Positions 48,290 to 58,234 of a stretch of DNA of 64,000 bases are shown in pieces. Each line of letters opens with the position of its first letter. Within the stretch, counting starts at the first letter, position 1. The notes below the pieces were generated by a model, which saw only the letters and a program-made list of their open reading frames with translations, did no database searches and was not told where the DNA came from. The DNA lies in assembly GCF_017948265.1 (NCBI RefSeq), contig NZ_CP072852.1:496001-560000 (forward strand), in the 5' to 3' direction. The translations under genes were made by a program, and so were the position numbers. This stretch comes from Rhodoferax sp. PAMC 29310. Lineage in GTDB: Bacteria; Pseudomonadota; Gammaproteobacteria; Burkholderiales; Burkholderiaceae_C.

Positions 48290-49918
48290 ATGCTCGGTTT
48301 GATGCAAAGCCAACAGTTGCTCATTTCATCCCTGATTGATTTTGCGGAGCGCCACCACGGCGAAGGTGAAATCGTCTCGCGCCGCGTGGAAGGCGATATT
48401 CACCGCTGTACCTACAAGGACGTGGCTGCCCGGTCACGGCGGGTGGCCAATGCTCTGGACGGCTTGAAACTGGATTTCAGCGACCGTGTGGCGACACTCG
48501 CCTGGAATGGCTATCGGCACCTGGAGTTGTACTTTGGGGTCAGTGGCTCTGGCCGTGTCTTGCACACCCTGAATCCCCGTTTGCACCCCGACCAGATCAG
48601 CTGGATTGCCAATCACGCCGAGGACACCGTGCTGTGTTTTGACGCGACCTTCTTGCCTATCGTCAAAGCCATTCACAGCCAGTGCCCAACCATCAAGCAC
48701 TACGTGCTCATGTGTGAGGCTGACCAACTGCCCGCAGACACAGGTATTCCCGGGCTGATCAGCTACGAGGCTTGGATCGGCGCGCAATCGGCGGATTACG
48801 CCTGGCCTACGTTTGACGAAAATTCAGCCAGCAGCATGTGCTACACCAGCGGCACGACAGGCAATCCCAAAGCGGCGTTGTACAGCCATCGCTCCACCAT
48901 GTTGCACGCGCTGGCTGGCGCCCTGCCTGATGCCCTGAGCATGAGCGCCCGGGACTCCGTGTTACCTGTCGTTCCCATGTTCCACGTCAACGCCTGGGGC
49001 CTGCCCTATTCCGCTGCCATGACCGGCGCCAAACTGGTGTTTCCCGGCCCGGCCATGGACGGTAAATCCATCTTTGAATTGATCGAAAGCGAAAAAGTAT
49101 CGTTTGCCGCTGGCGTGCCCACCGTCTGGCAAATGATGTTGGGTCACATGCAAAGTGAGGGCTTGCGTTTCTCGACCCTGAAGCGCACCGTCATCGGTGG
49201 CTCTGCCTGCCCACCGGCCATGATCACCGCGTTCAATGATGTATACGGGGTGGAGGTGCTGCACGCCTGGGGCATGACGGAAATGTCGCCGCTGGGCACC
49301 GTTTGCACTTTGAAAAACAAACACCTGCCCATGAGCGGTCTTGAGAAGATGACCGTTCGCCTGAAGCAAGGTCGGGGCATCTATGGCGTCGACATGAAAA
49401 TTGTGGACGGTGATGGCAACGAGCTGCCTTGGGACGGCAAAGCTTATGGCGACTTGCTCGTCAAAGGACCCTGGATCATCAGTGACTACTTCAAAGGCGA
49501 GGGCGCCTCGCCGCTGGTGGATGGCTGGTTTCCGACTGGCGACGTGGCCACCATAGACCCCGATGGCTATATGCAAATCACTGATCGCAGCAAGGACGTC
49601 ATCAAGTCCGGCGGGGAGTGGATTAGCTCCATTGATGTGGAAAACATCGCCATGGCGCACCCGGCCGTCGCCATGGCTGCCTGCATCGGTATGAAGCACC
49701 CCAAATGGGATGAGCGCCCGATCATTGCAGTGGTCAAAAAACCGGGTGCCACTGTGACCCGAGAGGAGTTGCTTTCGTTCTACCAGGGAAAAACCGCCAA
49801 ATTTCAAATTCCCGACGATGTGGTTTTTGTGGACGCTATTCCCTTGGGCGGCACCGGCAAGATGCAAAAGACCAAGCTGCGTGAGCAACTTCAGGACTAC
49901 AAACTGCCGGATGCCTGA
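48290..49918 (+). CDS. Acyl-CoA synthetase (AMP-forming, fatty-acid ligase type)
   Basis: This 542-residue ANL-family enzyme activates a carboxylic acid to its CoA thioester through an acyl-AMP. P-loop [20 protein letters not shown] (about residues 182-201), [30 protein letters not shown] and the C-terminal catalytic Lys in [15 protein letters not shown] are all present. It resembles medium/long-chain fatty acyl-CoA ligases, but the chain length cannot be read. ATG 48290 follows AGGAGATATCCC. It diverges from msrB and faces the liv/fad block, so it could supply acyl-CoA to those beta-oxidation genes. Confidence 0.9.
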   Translation: MLGLMQSQQLLISSLIDFAERHHGEGEIVSRRVEGDIHRCTYKDVAARSRRVANALDGLKLDFSDRVATLAWNGYRHLELYFGVSGSGRVLHTLNPRLHPDQISWIANHAEDTVLCFDATFLPIVKAIHSQCPTIKHYVLMCEADQLPADTGIPGLISYEAWIGAQSADYAWPTFDENSASSMCYTSGTTGNPKAALYSHRSTMLHALAGALPDALSMSARDSVLPVVPMFHVNAWGLPYSAAMTGAKLVFPGPAMDGKSIFELIESEKVSFAAGVPTVWQMMLGHMQSEGLRFSTLKRTVIGGSACPPAMITAFNDVYGVEVLHAWGMTEMSPLGTVCTLKNKHLPMSGLEKMTVRLKQGRGIYGVDMKIVDGDGNELPWDGKAYGDLLVKGPWIISDYFKGEGASPLVDGWFPTGDVATIDPDGYMQITDRSKDVIKSGGEWISSIDVENIAMAHPAVAMAACIGMKHPKWDERPIIAVVKKPGATVTREELLSFYQGKTAKFQIPDDVVFVDAIPLGGTGKMQKTKLREQLQDYKLPDA

Positions 49919-50920
49919 GTGTGGCTCATGTGGCTCTGGCCCTCATTTTTGCTGCCGGCAAGAATGCGGGCCAAACGCAGTCCGCCACTTGCTACAGGTT
50001 GGACGGCGCGATAGTCGCTCAATGGCGGCGAACTCCAATAGGCTGAAAAAGCGAACTTGATTCGTGGCTGCTAGTGCTTGTGACGCTCACTTGCCGAGCA
50101 AGGATCGCCGGGAGGTAGTCGATCGCTTCATGAAAATGCGGCGGGACTGACTGGCTCGCAATAATGGGCTTTCAATTTTTTCCTCTCAAAAAAACCTTGT
50201 CGATGAAGCCTGATGAGAAAAGCCGATAAATACCTTTGATCCCTTGGCCCTCCCAAGGAAAAGGTCGACCTGCAAAGCGACGACGTAACACGCTTATTGA
50301 ACTACCCCTGGTGGACCATGAAGGAGAGGGCTAAGGTCCATCCCCCTCCGGACAGCCGCGTGGTGATCGCCAGCAGCCCACTCAAGGTGACTAGCTCCGT
50401 CCGATTGGGGCGTTTTTTGACCGCGCTTGGGCGCGGCTGGGCCTTCTGGCGGTGATGTACATGGGGTGACCTTTGGCTGCGGGCTGCGCCCGAGGTGGCA
50501 CGCCTGTTGTTGCTGTCGGATTGGGCGAAATCAAGGTCGCCGAAAACGGCGCTGTCCTCAATGCTGAAGTTTTGACCGCACGCTCTGAAATATTGGGCCG
50601 CAGCACAACCACCCAAGAGTCGATACGACCTGGCATTGATTGCCGATCCTTAGAACCCGCTGATGGCGATGGCGAGACGCCTTCCATTGGCTGTGTCTGT
50701 ACGCCCTGGCTGACCCGCGCAGCTTGGAAAAAACAAGCCGTTGCTCTGCTGATCAGGGGCAATTTCCCTTGCCTACATGGAGCTGAAGCCTTGGACTTTT
50801 CAGCGTATTTCGGTGTTGCTCTGTCACATGGGTGATTCGCGCTAGGGAAATCCCTCGCTGGACTATCGGAAATCGCTTGTACTCTGCAGAGGTGTTAATT
50901 GATCTAACTCAGGAGTTTCC
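49919..50920. other. 1-kb stretch without a recognisable gene
   Basis: Between the acyl-CoA synthetase and livJ no frame matches a family I know. The longest plus-strand frame (50473-50835, with GTPVVAVGLGEIKVAENGAV) and an overlapping antisense frame are not clearly coding. GC content and frame length drop around 50140-50300. The segment may hold an eroded gene plus the livJ promoter. The TCAGGAG ribosome binding site at about 50909-50915 belongs to livJ. Confidence 0.4.
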
Positions 50921-52156
50921 ATGAAATTTACGATGAAGGTTATTGCGGCCACTGCTGCTGTGATGTGTTTTGGCGGGGCATACGCTCAAAAGGGCGAGAC
51001 TGTGAAAATCGCAATGATTGAGGGCCTGTCCGGCCCTATGGCTAATGTGGGCGGGAATCAACTGAAAAGTTGGCAGTTCGTCGCTGAAAAGCTGGCAGCG
51101 AGCAACAATCCAGCAGGCGTCAAGTTTGAAATTGTGGGTATGGACAGCAAAGGTTCTCCACAGGAGGCATTGAGCACGTTCAAGGCCGCCGTCGACCAAG
51201 GTTTCCGCTATATCGTTCAGGGTAACGGTTCAGGCGCCGCTCTGGCCTTGTCTGATGCTGTGTCCAAACACAATGACCGCAACCCCGGGAAAGAAGTTGT
51301 TTATCTGAACTACGCCGCGGTTGACCCTTCTTTGACCAATGAGAAGTGTAGCTACTGGCACTTCCGCTTGGATGCCGATACATCGCAAAAGATGGAGGCA
51401 CTCACCAGTTTCATGAAAGATCAGCCGGCCGTTAAAAAGGTGTATCTGCTGAACCAGAATTACTCACATGGTCATCAAGTAGCCAAGTACTTCAAAGAAG
51501 GTATCAGTCGCAAACGCCCGGATGTAACCATAGCAGGTGAAGATTTGGTTCCATTGGGTCAAGTCAAGGACTTTGCCCCGTATGTTGCGAAGATCAAGCA
51601 GTCGGGCGCGGACACCATCGTCACCGGCAACTGGGGCGCTGACTTGACCTTGTTCATCAAGGCAATCAACGATGCGGGTCTCAAATTGCCCATGTACACC
51701 TACTACGCGGCTGTCTCTGGCACGCCCACTGTATTGGCGGCCGGCGGTGACAGCGAGGTGTATCAAATCTCCTATGCCCATTCCAACTACACGGGAGTCA
51801 TGGGCAAGCTGACAGACGAGTACCAAAAGAAATTTGGGGACGACTTCTATACGTTCTCCGTTTACAACGGCATTGTGATGTTGGGCGAGGCGATGGCCAA
51901 GGCCAAGTCAACCGACCCGGTCAAAGTGGCGGCAGCAATGGAAGGCCTGAAGTTCAAGGGCTTCAATGGTGAGTCTGAAATGCGCAAGACAGATCACCAG
52001 ATGCTGCAAGGTTTGTACATCTCCAAGTGGCAAAAAGTGGACAGCAAAAATGCTTACAGCGTAGAAAAGACCGGTTACACCTTTGCACCAGTGAAGTACA
52101 TTGAGTCCTATGTGGCCGCAACTCCCACGAGCTGCCAGATGAAGCGCCCTAGCTAG
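50921..52156 (+). CDS. Branched-chain amino acid-type ABC transporter, periplasmic substrate-binding protein
   Basis: This 411-residue type I periplasmic binding protein has a signal peptide (MKVIAATAAVMCFGGAYA, cleaved before QKGETVK). Lobe 1 starts VKIAMIEGLSGPMANVGGNQ. Later blocks are FRYIVQGNGSGAALALSDAV, VYLLNQNYSHGHQVAKYF and GADTIVTGNWGADLTLFIKA. It is the receptor for the LivHMGF complex encoded downstream. The family also binds amides, aromatic acids and short carboxylates, so the ligand is open. The beta-oxidation genes next door favour a carboxylic acid. A strong terminator follows the gene. Confidence 0.9.
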   Translation: MKFTMKVIAATAAVMCFGGAYAQKGETVKIAMIEGLSGPMANVGGNQLKSWQFVAEKLAASNNPAGVKFEIVGMDSKGSPQEALSTFKAAVDQGFRYIVQGNGSGAALALSDAVSKHNDRNPGKEVVYLNYAAVDPSLTNEKCSYWHFRLDADTSQKMEALTSFMKDQPAVKKVYLLNQNYSHGHQVAKYFKEGISRKRPDVTIAGEDLVPLGQVKDFAPYVAKIKQSGADTIVTGNWGADLTLFIKAINDAGLKLPMYTYYAAVSGTPTVLAAGGDSEVYQISYAHSNYTGVMGKLTDEYQKKFGDDFYTFSVYNGIVMLGEAMAKAKSTDPVKVAAAMEGLKFKGFNGESEMRKTDHQMLQGLYISKWQKVDSKNAYSVEKTGYTFAPVKYIESYVAATPTSCQMKRPS

Positions 52157-52174
52157 TGCCAGTCGCGTGACAAC

Positions 52175-52209
52175 GCCGGGTGAGCCTAGGAGGCGCCCGG
52201 CATTTTTTT
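52175..52209 (+). terminator. Intrinsic terminator between the binding protein and permease genes
   Basis: An 8-bp stem (52175-52182 with 52194-52201, one G-U pair, GCCGGG core) is followed by seven T residues (52203-52209). Partial read-through here would keep the binding protein in excess over the membrane components, a common arrangement in ABC operons. Confidence 0.85.
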
Positions 52210-52278
52210 GTCTGCTTGTCGCAGGGGGCGGCCATGCCTGCATGTGCTGATCTTTCCAACAATAACTAAGAGTACGCC

Positions 52279-53226
52279 ATGGAGTTTTTCACAATTTCGT
52301 TGCTGAACGGCATCAGCTACGGTTTACTGCTATTCATGTTGAGCTCCGGTTTGACGCTGATTTTCAGCATGATGGGCGTGCTGAATTTTGCGCATGCATC
52401 TTTTTATATGGTGGGCGCCTACTTTGCTTACACCATCACCTCAATCGTTGGCTTCTGGCCCGCTTTGGTGCTGGCCCCAATTCTGGTGGGCTTGTTGGGG
52501 GCTGCGTTTGAAAAATACGCGCTTCGCCGGGTTCACAAGTTCGGTCACGTGCCGGAGTTGCTAATTACCTTTGGGTTGAGTTATGTGGTGGGTGAGGTTG
52601 TGCAGTTAGTCTGGGGTCGGGGCGCAGTTGATTACCGCGTGCCTGACGTGCTGGATGGGCCTTTGTTTACTATTTTTGGAACACAGTTCCCGATGTACCG
52701 GGGCTTCATGATGTTGGTGGCAGTGTTGATGCTGATTGCCATTTGGCTGATGCTGACCAAGACACGGATTGGGCTGGTCATTCAGGCCGCGCTAACTCAC
52801 CCTCATATGGTGGAGTCCCTTGGGCACAATGTGCCCCGCGTTTTTATGTTGGTTTTCGGCGGCGGTTGCGCCTTGGCTGGATTGGCAGGGGTGATCGGCG
52901 GTAATGCCTATGTGACAGAGCCCACGATGGCCTTGTCATTAGGGGGCATTATTTTTGTGGTTGTCGTCGTTGGTGGCATGGGGTCTTTGGCGGGTGCGTT
53001 TCTCGCGTCGCTGCTGATTGGTGTGTTGCAGACATTTGCTGTGGCCATTGACGTGTCGCTACTGTCGACGCTGAAGGCATTGGGTGTCATGCTGACCCCT
53101 GATGCGTTTGCCTATCCTATTTTGAAACTCAAAGTGAGTCAGGTCGCGCCGATCTTGCCCTATTTGTTTCTGGTTCTGATTCTTATCTTTCGGCCCAAGG
53201 GTCTTCTCGGTACTAGGGAGGGTTGA
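52279..53226 (+). CDS. livH: ABC transporter permease, LivH type
   Basis: This 315-residue inner-membrane permease has about eight helices. Hallmarks are NGISYGLLLFMLSSGLTLIF at the N-terminus, GVLNFAHASFYMVGAYFAYT, and the coupling region LTHPHMVESLGHNVPRVFML, followed by GGGCALAGLAGVIGG and VVVVGGMGSLAGAFLASLLI. It pairs with LivM to form the channel. It is followed by livM after 3 bases. Confidence 0.93.
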   Translation: MEFFTISLLNGISYGLLLFMLSSGLTLIFSMMGVLNFAHASFYMVGAYFAYTITSIVGFWPALVLAPILVGLLGAAFEKYALRRVHKFGHVPELLITFGLSYVVGEVVQLVWGRGAVDYRVPDVLDGPLFTIFGTQFPMYRGFMMLVAVLMLIAIWLMLTKTRIGLVIQAALTHPHMVESLGHNVPRVFMLVFGGGCALAGLAGVIGGNAYVTEPTMALSLGGIIFVVVVVGGMGSLAGAFLASLLIGVLQTFAVAIDVSLLSTLKALGVMLTPDAFAYPILKLKVSQVAPILPYLFLVLILIFRPKGLLGTREG

Positions 53227-53229
53227 ACC

Positions 53230-54531
53230 ATGAGTAGTCAAGCTCGAAGTCAAGTTTACGAATTCAAGCCCTTGAATGTGGGGCGTATCGTCGTCTGGTC
53301 GCTGTTTGCTTTGGTGTTGCTGTGTGCACCTCTGGTACTTAAAAGCAGCCTGAGCCACACCATGCTCAGCCAGATGGGCATCGCCATCATTGTGTGTTTG
53401 AGCTATAACATTTTGCTTGGGCAGGGGGGCATGCTCAGTTTCGGCCACGCGGTGTATTCGGGCATGGGATCATTTTTGGCCATCCACACGCTGAATCGGG
53501 TGACCGATGGCTTGCCTTTGCCTGTCAGTCTGGTTCCGATTGCGGGTGGACTGGGAAGCATGCTGGTGGCCGTACTACTGGGGTGGGTCACGACGAAAAA
53601 GTCCTCCACCACTTTTGCCATGATCACGCTGGGTATTGGCGAGCTAGTTTGGGCCATGTCCTTGATGTTTCCTGAGTTTTTTGGCGGGGAGGGCGGCGTG
53701 TCGGGTAACCGGGTAGTGGGTGCCAAGCCTTTTGGTATCAGCTACGGGCCACAGATTCAACTGTATTACCTGATTGCTATCTATACCTTTGTGTGCACAG
53801 GGCTGATGTTTGCCTTCACTCGCACCCCCTTGGGGCGCATGCTCAATGCCGTGCGAGACAACCCGGAGCGGGTCGAGTTTGTGGGTTATGACACGCAAAA
53901 GGTTCGCTACATCTCTTTCATTGTGGCTGCTTTTTTTGCAGGTATTTCAGGCGGATTGTCCGCGCTGAATTTCGAAATTGTGACGTCTGAGGTGGTCAGC
54001 AGCCACCGCTCTGGCGCCTATTTGCTGTTCACCTTCCTGGGCGGTGCGACCTTCTTTTTTGGCCCCATCATTGGCGCAGTGTTGATGGTGCTCGCCTTTG
54101 TGATGTTGTCGGAGTTCACGCAAGCGTGGTTGTTGTATTTGGGGCTGGTCTTTTTGTTTATGGTGATGTTTGCGCCTGGCGGTGTCGCGTCGCTGATCAT
54201 GATGAACTTGCGGGTAGCCATGTTTGGGCATTTGCGCAAGCTGGGGCTCAGCTACTTGGCCTTGGCCGGAACCGCCGTGGTGGTGTTGGCTGGCGCGGGC
54301 GCCATGATTGAAATGGTTTATCACCTACAGACGCATGCAGCATTTGGTTCTGAGTTGGAGTTCATGGGCACCACCCTGGACTCGAAGAGTCTAGAAAGCT
54401 GGTTAGGCGCCTTGGTCGTGCTGGTGATTGGTTTGGGTTTGTTTGAGTTGTGTCGTCGTAAATTTGCGGTGAAATGGGGACAAATCCAGGAAGAAATCGA
54501 GAAAGAAATCAAACGTCGGGAGAAGCTATGA
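53230..54531 (+). CDS. livM: ABC transporter permease, LivM type, with extended C-terminus
   Basis: This 433-residue inner-membrane permease has the LivM core: SYNILLGQGGMLSFGHAVYS, TFAMITLGIGELVWAMSLMF, GRMLNAVRDNPERVEFVGYD (the coupling loop), and FFAGISGGLSALNFEIVTSE. After the core come an extra loop and helix (LVVLVIGLGLFELCRRKFAV) and a charged coiled tail (WGQIQEEIEKEIKRREKL), making it longer than a typical LivM. The ATPase gene starts inside its last codons (ATGA overlap at 54528). Confidence 0.9.
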   Translation: MSSQARSQVYEFKPLNVGRIVVWSLFALVLLCAPLVLKSSLSHTMLSQMGIAIIVCLSYNILLGQGGMLSFGHAVYSGMGSFLAIHTLNRVTDGLPLPVSLVPIAGGLGSMLVAVLLGWVTTKKSSTTFAMITLGIGELVWAMSLMFPEFFGGEGGVSGNRVVGAKPFGISYGPQIQLYYLIAIYTFVCTGLMFAFTRTPLGRMLNAVRDNPERVEFVGYDTQKVRYISFIVAAFFAGISGGLSALNFEIVTSEVVSSHRSGAYLLFTFLGGATFFFGPIIGAVLMVLAFVMLSEFTQAWLLYLGLVFLFMVMFAPGGVASLIMMNLRVAMFGHLRKLGLSYLALAGTAVVVLAGAGAMIEMVYHLQTHAAFGSELEFMGTTLDSKSLESWLGALVVLVIGLGLFELCRRKFAVKWGQIQEEIEKEIKRREKL

Positions 54532-55298
54532 CTTATGCGTTAGAGCTGAAGAATTTGCGCAAGAGCTTTGGCAAGACCGAAATTATTCGCGGCATTGACT
54601 TGGCCATTCCTGCTGGCGAGCGTGTCGGCATCATCGGTCCCAATGGAGCAGGGAAATCCACCTTATTCAACCTGATCAGTGGCCGATTCGAGCCCACTAG
54701 TGGCGATGTATTACTCAACGGTCAACGCCTGAATGGCAAGCGGCCGTTTGAGATTAACCGTATGGGTTTGAGCCGCAGCTTCCAAATCACCAATATTTTC
54801 CCCAAACTCAGTGTGTTTGAGAATTTGCGTTGCGGTGTCCTATGGAGTCTCGGCTACAAGTACACCTTCTTGAAATTTTTGAATGACCTGGATGACGCCA
54901 ACGACCGAGCTAGTGAGTTGATGGAGATGGTCAAGCTAGACAAGAAGCGTGATGTGTTGGCCGTGAACTTGACATATGCCGAGCAACGCGCCCTGGAAAT
55001 TGGCATCACTATTGCGGGTGGGGCAAGCGTCATCTTGTTGGACGAGCCGACGGCGGGCATGAGTAAGTCAGAGACCAGTCGCTTCATCGAACTGATCAAG
55101 ACCGTAACTGTGGGTAAAACGCTGTTAACTGTGGAGCACGACATGGGGGTGGTATTCGGATTGGCCGACAAAATTGCTGTGGTTGTCTATGGCGAAATAT
55201 TGGCCTATGACGTGCCTGATGCGGTCCGCGCGAGTCAGCGTGTTCAAGAGGCCTACTTGGGTTCTTCGGTGGCAGATTTGCAGGCACAAGGACATTGA
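54528..55298 (+). CDS. livG: ABC transporter ATP-binding protein, LivG type
   Basis: This 256-residue cytoplasmic ATPase powers the importer. Walker A is IGPNGAGKSTLFNLISG (about residues 35-51), the Q-loop FQITNIFPKLSVFENL, and Walker B ASVILLDEPTAGMS. The ABC signature is atypical: VNLTYAEQRALEIGITI, with LTYAEQ in place of LSxGxQ as is normal in LivG proteins. H-loop LLTVEHDMGVVF. It overlaps livM by 4 bases and precedes livF by 2 bases. Confidence 0.93.
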   Translation: MTYALELKNLRKSFGKTEIIRGIDLAIPAGERVGIIGPNGAGKSTLFNLISGRFEPTSGDVLLNGQRLNGKRPFEINRMGLSRSFQITNIFPKLSVFENLRCGVLWSLGYKYTFLKFLNDLDDANDRASELMEMVKLDKKRDVLAVNLTYAEQRALEIGITIAGGASVILLDEPTAGMSKSETSRFIELIKTVTVGKTLLTVEHDMGVVFGLADKIAVVVYGEILAYDVPDAVRASQRVQEAYLGSSVADLQAQGH

Positions 55299-55300
55299 CC

Positions 55301-55996
55301 ATGCTAAAAATTGAAAATCTGCAAGCGTTTTACGGAAAGAGTCATGTGCTCCACGGGGTGCATCTTGACGTCGGTGCTGGGGAAATCGTTTCCTTGCTAG
55401 GGCGAAATGGCTCGGGCCGATCGACCACAGCCAAGGCCATCATGGGCTTGGTGGAGTGCGAAGGCTCGATCCTTTGGCGGGGAGAACAAATACTCGGCAA
55501 AAAGACCTACGAAATTGCGCACTTTGGCTTGGGCTATGTGCCTGAAAGCCGCGATATTTTCCCCAACTTAACGGTCGAGCAGAATCTCCACTTAGGAGAA
55601 AAAAGCACTCGCAAGTCGGGTCGTTGGTCGTTTGACGACATGTACCAGATGTTCCCCCGCCTGAAAGAGCGCCAACACACGGCCGCGGGTGTCATGTCTG
55701 GCGGTGAGCAGCAGATGTTGACCCTTTGCCGCACGCTGATGGGAGACCCCGATCTGATCATCATTGATGAACCGACAGAGGGCCTGGCGCCAAAAATTGT
55801 GGAATTGGTCGCTCACTATCTGACAGAGCTTAAAAAACGGGGCATCTCGGTGCTCCTGATTGAGCAGAAACTGACCATCGCCATGGATATTTCGGATCGT
55901 TGCCTTGTCATGGGACACGGAAGTATCGTGTTCGAGGGCACCCCGGACGCCCTGCGGAAAGACCATGACATCCGCAAGGAATGGCTGGAGGTTTAG
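55301..55996 (+). CDS. livF: ABC transporter ATP-binding protein, LivF type, with Arg in Walker A
   Basis: This 231-residue ATPase partners LivG. The ABC signature VMSGGEQQMLTLCRTLM, Walker B LIIIDEPTEGLAPKI and H-loop-region VLLIEQKLTIAM are normal LivF features. The Walker A reads LLGRNGSGRSTTAKAIMG: the invariant Lys that contacts ATP phosphates is Arg (CGA at 55418-55420, codon 40). It is otherwise full length and well conserved. ATG 55301 is used; a TTG two codons upstream is less likely. It closes the transporter operon, about 110 bp before the fadB-like gene. Confidence 0.9.
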   Translation: MLKIENLQAFYGKSHVLHGVHLDVGAGEIVSLLGRNGSGRSTTAKAIMGLVECEGSILWRGEQILGKKTYEIAHFGLGYVPESRDIFPNLTVEQNLHLGEKSTRKSGRWSFDDMYQMFPRLKERQHTAAGVMSGGEQQMLTLCRTLMGDPDLIIIDEPTEGLAPKIVELVAHYLTELKKRGISVLLIEQKLTIAMDISDRCLVMGHGSIVFEGTPDALRKDHDIRKEWLEV

Positions 55997-56108
55997 GCTA
56001 TTGTCTCAACTGCGACTGGTTGAGGGTTAACCCTTGCTGGGCCGGGAGTTGAGGGTTCTACAATGAAAAAGAACGATCGTACTATTTTTACTTCCGAGGA
56101 TTGCAAGC

Positions 56109-58208
56109 ATGACCGCTGAATACAAAGTTCATGGCGCTATCGCCGTGATTACGCTCAATAACCCCCCTGTCAATGGTCTGGGTCATTCCACCCGGCTGGC
56201 TGTAACTGATGGCTTGGTTAAGGCTAACTCAGACGTCGCTGTCAAGGCCATCGTCATCACTGGCGCTGGAAAAGCGTTTTCGGGCGGTGCAGACATTAAG
56301 GAATTTGGGAGCCCTAAGGCATTGCAAGAGCCCAATTTGCTCAGCGTGATTTTGGCTGTCGAGAATTCGGCCAAGCCGGTGGTCGCTGCCGTTCACTCTG
56401 TTTGTATGGGCGGTGGGTTGGAGTTGGCACTGGGTTGCCACTACCGCATTGCGGCGCCTGGTTGCAGCGTGGCATTGCCTGAGGTCAAACTGGGCTTGAT
56501 TCCCGGTGCCGGCGGTACACAACGTTTACCACGTGCATTGGGTGTGGAACCCGCGCTGAACATGATTGTCAGCGGTGAGCCCGTCAAGAGCGAGTTGCTC
56601 GCCATGATTCCGGGACAAAAGCTATTTGACAAGATTGCCAGTAGTGCAGAAGCGCTGGCCGCTGAAGCGCTTGCTTATGCCATGGACGTCTCAGAAGCGC
56701 GGCCGTTACCCTTGGTGCGCAACCTGCCTTGCCGTCACCCGCAAGGCGACGCGTATTTCCAGTTCGCTCGCAATATGGTCAAAGGCATGGCCAAAAACTA
56801 CCCTGCGCCCGCCAAGTGTGTGGACGCGGTTGAAGCCGCGACAAAGCAGAAGTTTGATGTGGGCATGGTCACTGAGCGTGACATCTTCGTCAACCTGATG
56901 TGGAGTCCAGAGAGTCGCGCACTGCGCCATGTCTTCATGGCCGAGCGTGCAGCATCGAAAATACATGATGTCCCCGCAGATACAGCGCAGCGCGCTATTA
57001 ATTTGGTAGCAATTATTGGCGCCGGTACCATGGGTGGCGGTATTGCCATGAACTTCTTGAATGCTGGCATTCCCGTCAAGATGCTGGAGATGAAGCAGGA
57101 CGCGCTGGATCGCGGCCTGGCCATCATTGCCAAAAATTACGAATCGCAGGTTAAAAAAGGCAAACTCAAGCAAGACAAGTATGAGCAACGCATGAGTCTG
57201 CTGAGCACGACGCTCAGCTACGACGATCTGTCAGACGCCGACATGGTGATCGAAGCGGTGTTTGAAGAGCTGGGTGTGAAAGAGGCCGTGTTTAAAGAGC
57301 TGGACCGGGTCATGAAGCCCGGTGCCATTCTGGCCTCTAACACCTCAACGCTGGATGTGGACAAAATCGCGGCCTTCACCAAGCGTCCCGAAGACGTGGT
57401 CGGTATGCACTTTTTCAGCCCCGCCAACGTCATGAAGTTGCTGGAGGTGGTTCGTGGTGCTAAAACAGGCAAAGACGTGCTGGCTACGGTCATGACCGTG
57501 GCTAAGAAAATTCGCAAAACCGCCGTGTTGTCTGGCGTGTGTGACGGCTTCATCGGCAATCGCATGATCGAACAATATGGCCGTCAAGGTGGCTTCCTGT
57601 TGGACGAAGGCTGCACACCAGCCCAAGTGGACAAAGCGGTTGAGAAGTTTGGCTTCGCCATGGGTCCGTTCCGCATGGGTGACTTGGCGGGAAATGACAT
57701 TGGCTGGGCGATCCGCAAGCGTCGCTACCAGGAAAAGCCAGACATGAAGTACAGTAAAACTGCTGACCTGCTGTGCGAGAAGGGCCGTTTCGGTCAAAAA
57801 ACCGGCGCCGGATGGTATGACTATGTCGCTGGCAAGCGCGATGCCATTCCTAACGCGGAAGTGGAGCAGATGATTGCCACTCACCGCGAAAGCCTGGGCA
57901 TCAACCCCCGCAAGATCTCTGACGAGGAAATCGTTCAGCGTCTCGTGTTCTCGCTGGTGAATGAAGCCGCTCATATTCTGGAAGAAGGCATTGCCAACAA
58001 GGCCAGCGACATCGACATCGTGTACATCTTTGGTTATGGATTCCCTCCTTACCGCGGTGGCCCCATGAATTACGCCGACGAAGTGGGCCTGTTCAATGTC
58101 GTGCAAGCCATGAACCGCTTTGCGCAGAACCCGCTGGACGACGCTGCATTCTGGAAGCCTGCGCCTTTGTTGGCCAAGCTCGCCGCCGAAGGCAAGACCT
58201 TCAACTGA
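56109..58208 (+). CDS. Bifunctional enoyl-CoA hydratase / 3-hydroxyacyl-CoA dehydrogenase
   Basis: This 699-residue FadB/FadJ-type enzyme catalyses the hydration and second oxidation of beta-oxidation. The N-terminal crotonase domain has [13 protein letters not shown] (oxyanion hole), [20 protein letters not shown] and [16 protein letters not shown]. The central NAD-binding domain starts [20 protein letters not shown] (about residue 299), with [20 protein letters not shown] and [19 protein letters not shown] carrying the catalytic His. The C-terminal HADH domain ends [19 protein letters not shown]. Its size matches the approximately 700-residue monomeric type. The hairpin repeat 56994-57010 lies at the domain junction. 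It is followed by a thiolase gene after 26 bp, probably as one operon. Confidence 0.94.
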   Translation: MTAEYKVHGAIAVITLNNPPVNGLGHSTRLAVTDGLVKANSDVAVKAIVITGAGKAFSGGADIKEFGSPKALQEPNLLSVILAVENSAKPVVAAVHSVCMGGGLELALGCHYRIAAPGCSVALPEVKLGLIPGAGGTQRLPRALGVEPALNMIVSGEPVKSELLAMIPGQKLFDKIASSAEALAAEALAYAMDVSEARPLPLVRNLPCRHPQGDAYFQFARNMVKGMAKNYPAPAKCVDAVEAATKQKFDVGMVTERDIFVNLMWSPESRALRHVFMAERAASKIHDVPADTAQRAINLVAIIGAGTMGGGIAMNFLNAGIPVKMLEMKQDALDRGLAIIAKNYESQVKKGKLKQDKYEQRMSLLSTTLSYDDLSDADMVIEAVFEELGVKEAVFKELDRVMKPGAILASNTSTLDVDKIAAFTKRPEDVVGMHFFSPANVMKLLEVVRGAKTGKDVLATVMTVAKKIRKTAVLSGVCDGFIGNRMIEQYGRQGGFLLDEGCTPAQVDKAVEKFGFAMGPFRMGDLAGNDIGWAIRKRRYQEKPDMKYSKTADLLCEKGRFGQKTGAGWYDYVAGKRDAIPNAEVEQMIATHRESLGINPRKISDEEIVQRLVFSLVNEAAHILEEGIANKASDIDIVYIFGYGFPPYRGGPMNYADEVGLFNVVQAMNRFAQNPLDDAAFWKPAPLLAKLAAEGKTFN
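56994..57010. repeat. 17-nt hairpin repeat inside the fadB-like gene
   Basis: GCTATTAATTTGGTAGC fits GCTAY-N7-RTAGC. It sits exactly at the start of the dehydrogenase domain, coding for AINLVA just before [10 protein letters not shown]. It is distinctly AT-richer than its surroundings, yet the protein length is normal. Confidence 0.5.
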
Positions 58209-58234
58209 ACCCAGACATCAGAAAGACAAGCACC

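Noticed and set aside
50391..50835. Overlapping plus and minus frames as a hypothetical gene
   Set aside because: Neither shows a ribosome binding site, domain or convincing amino-acid pattern, and the two frames contradict each other.
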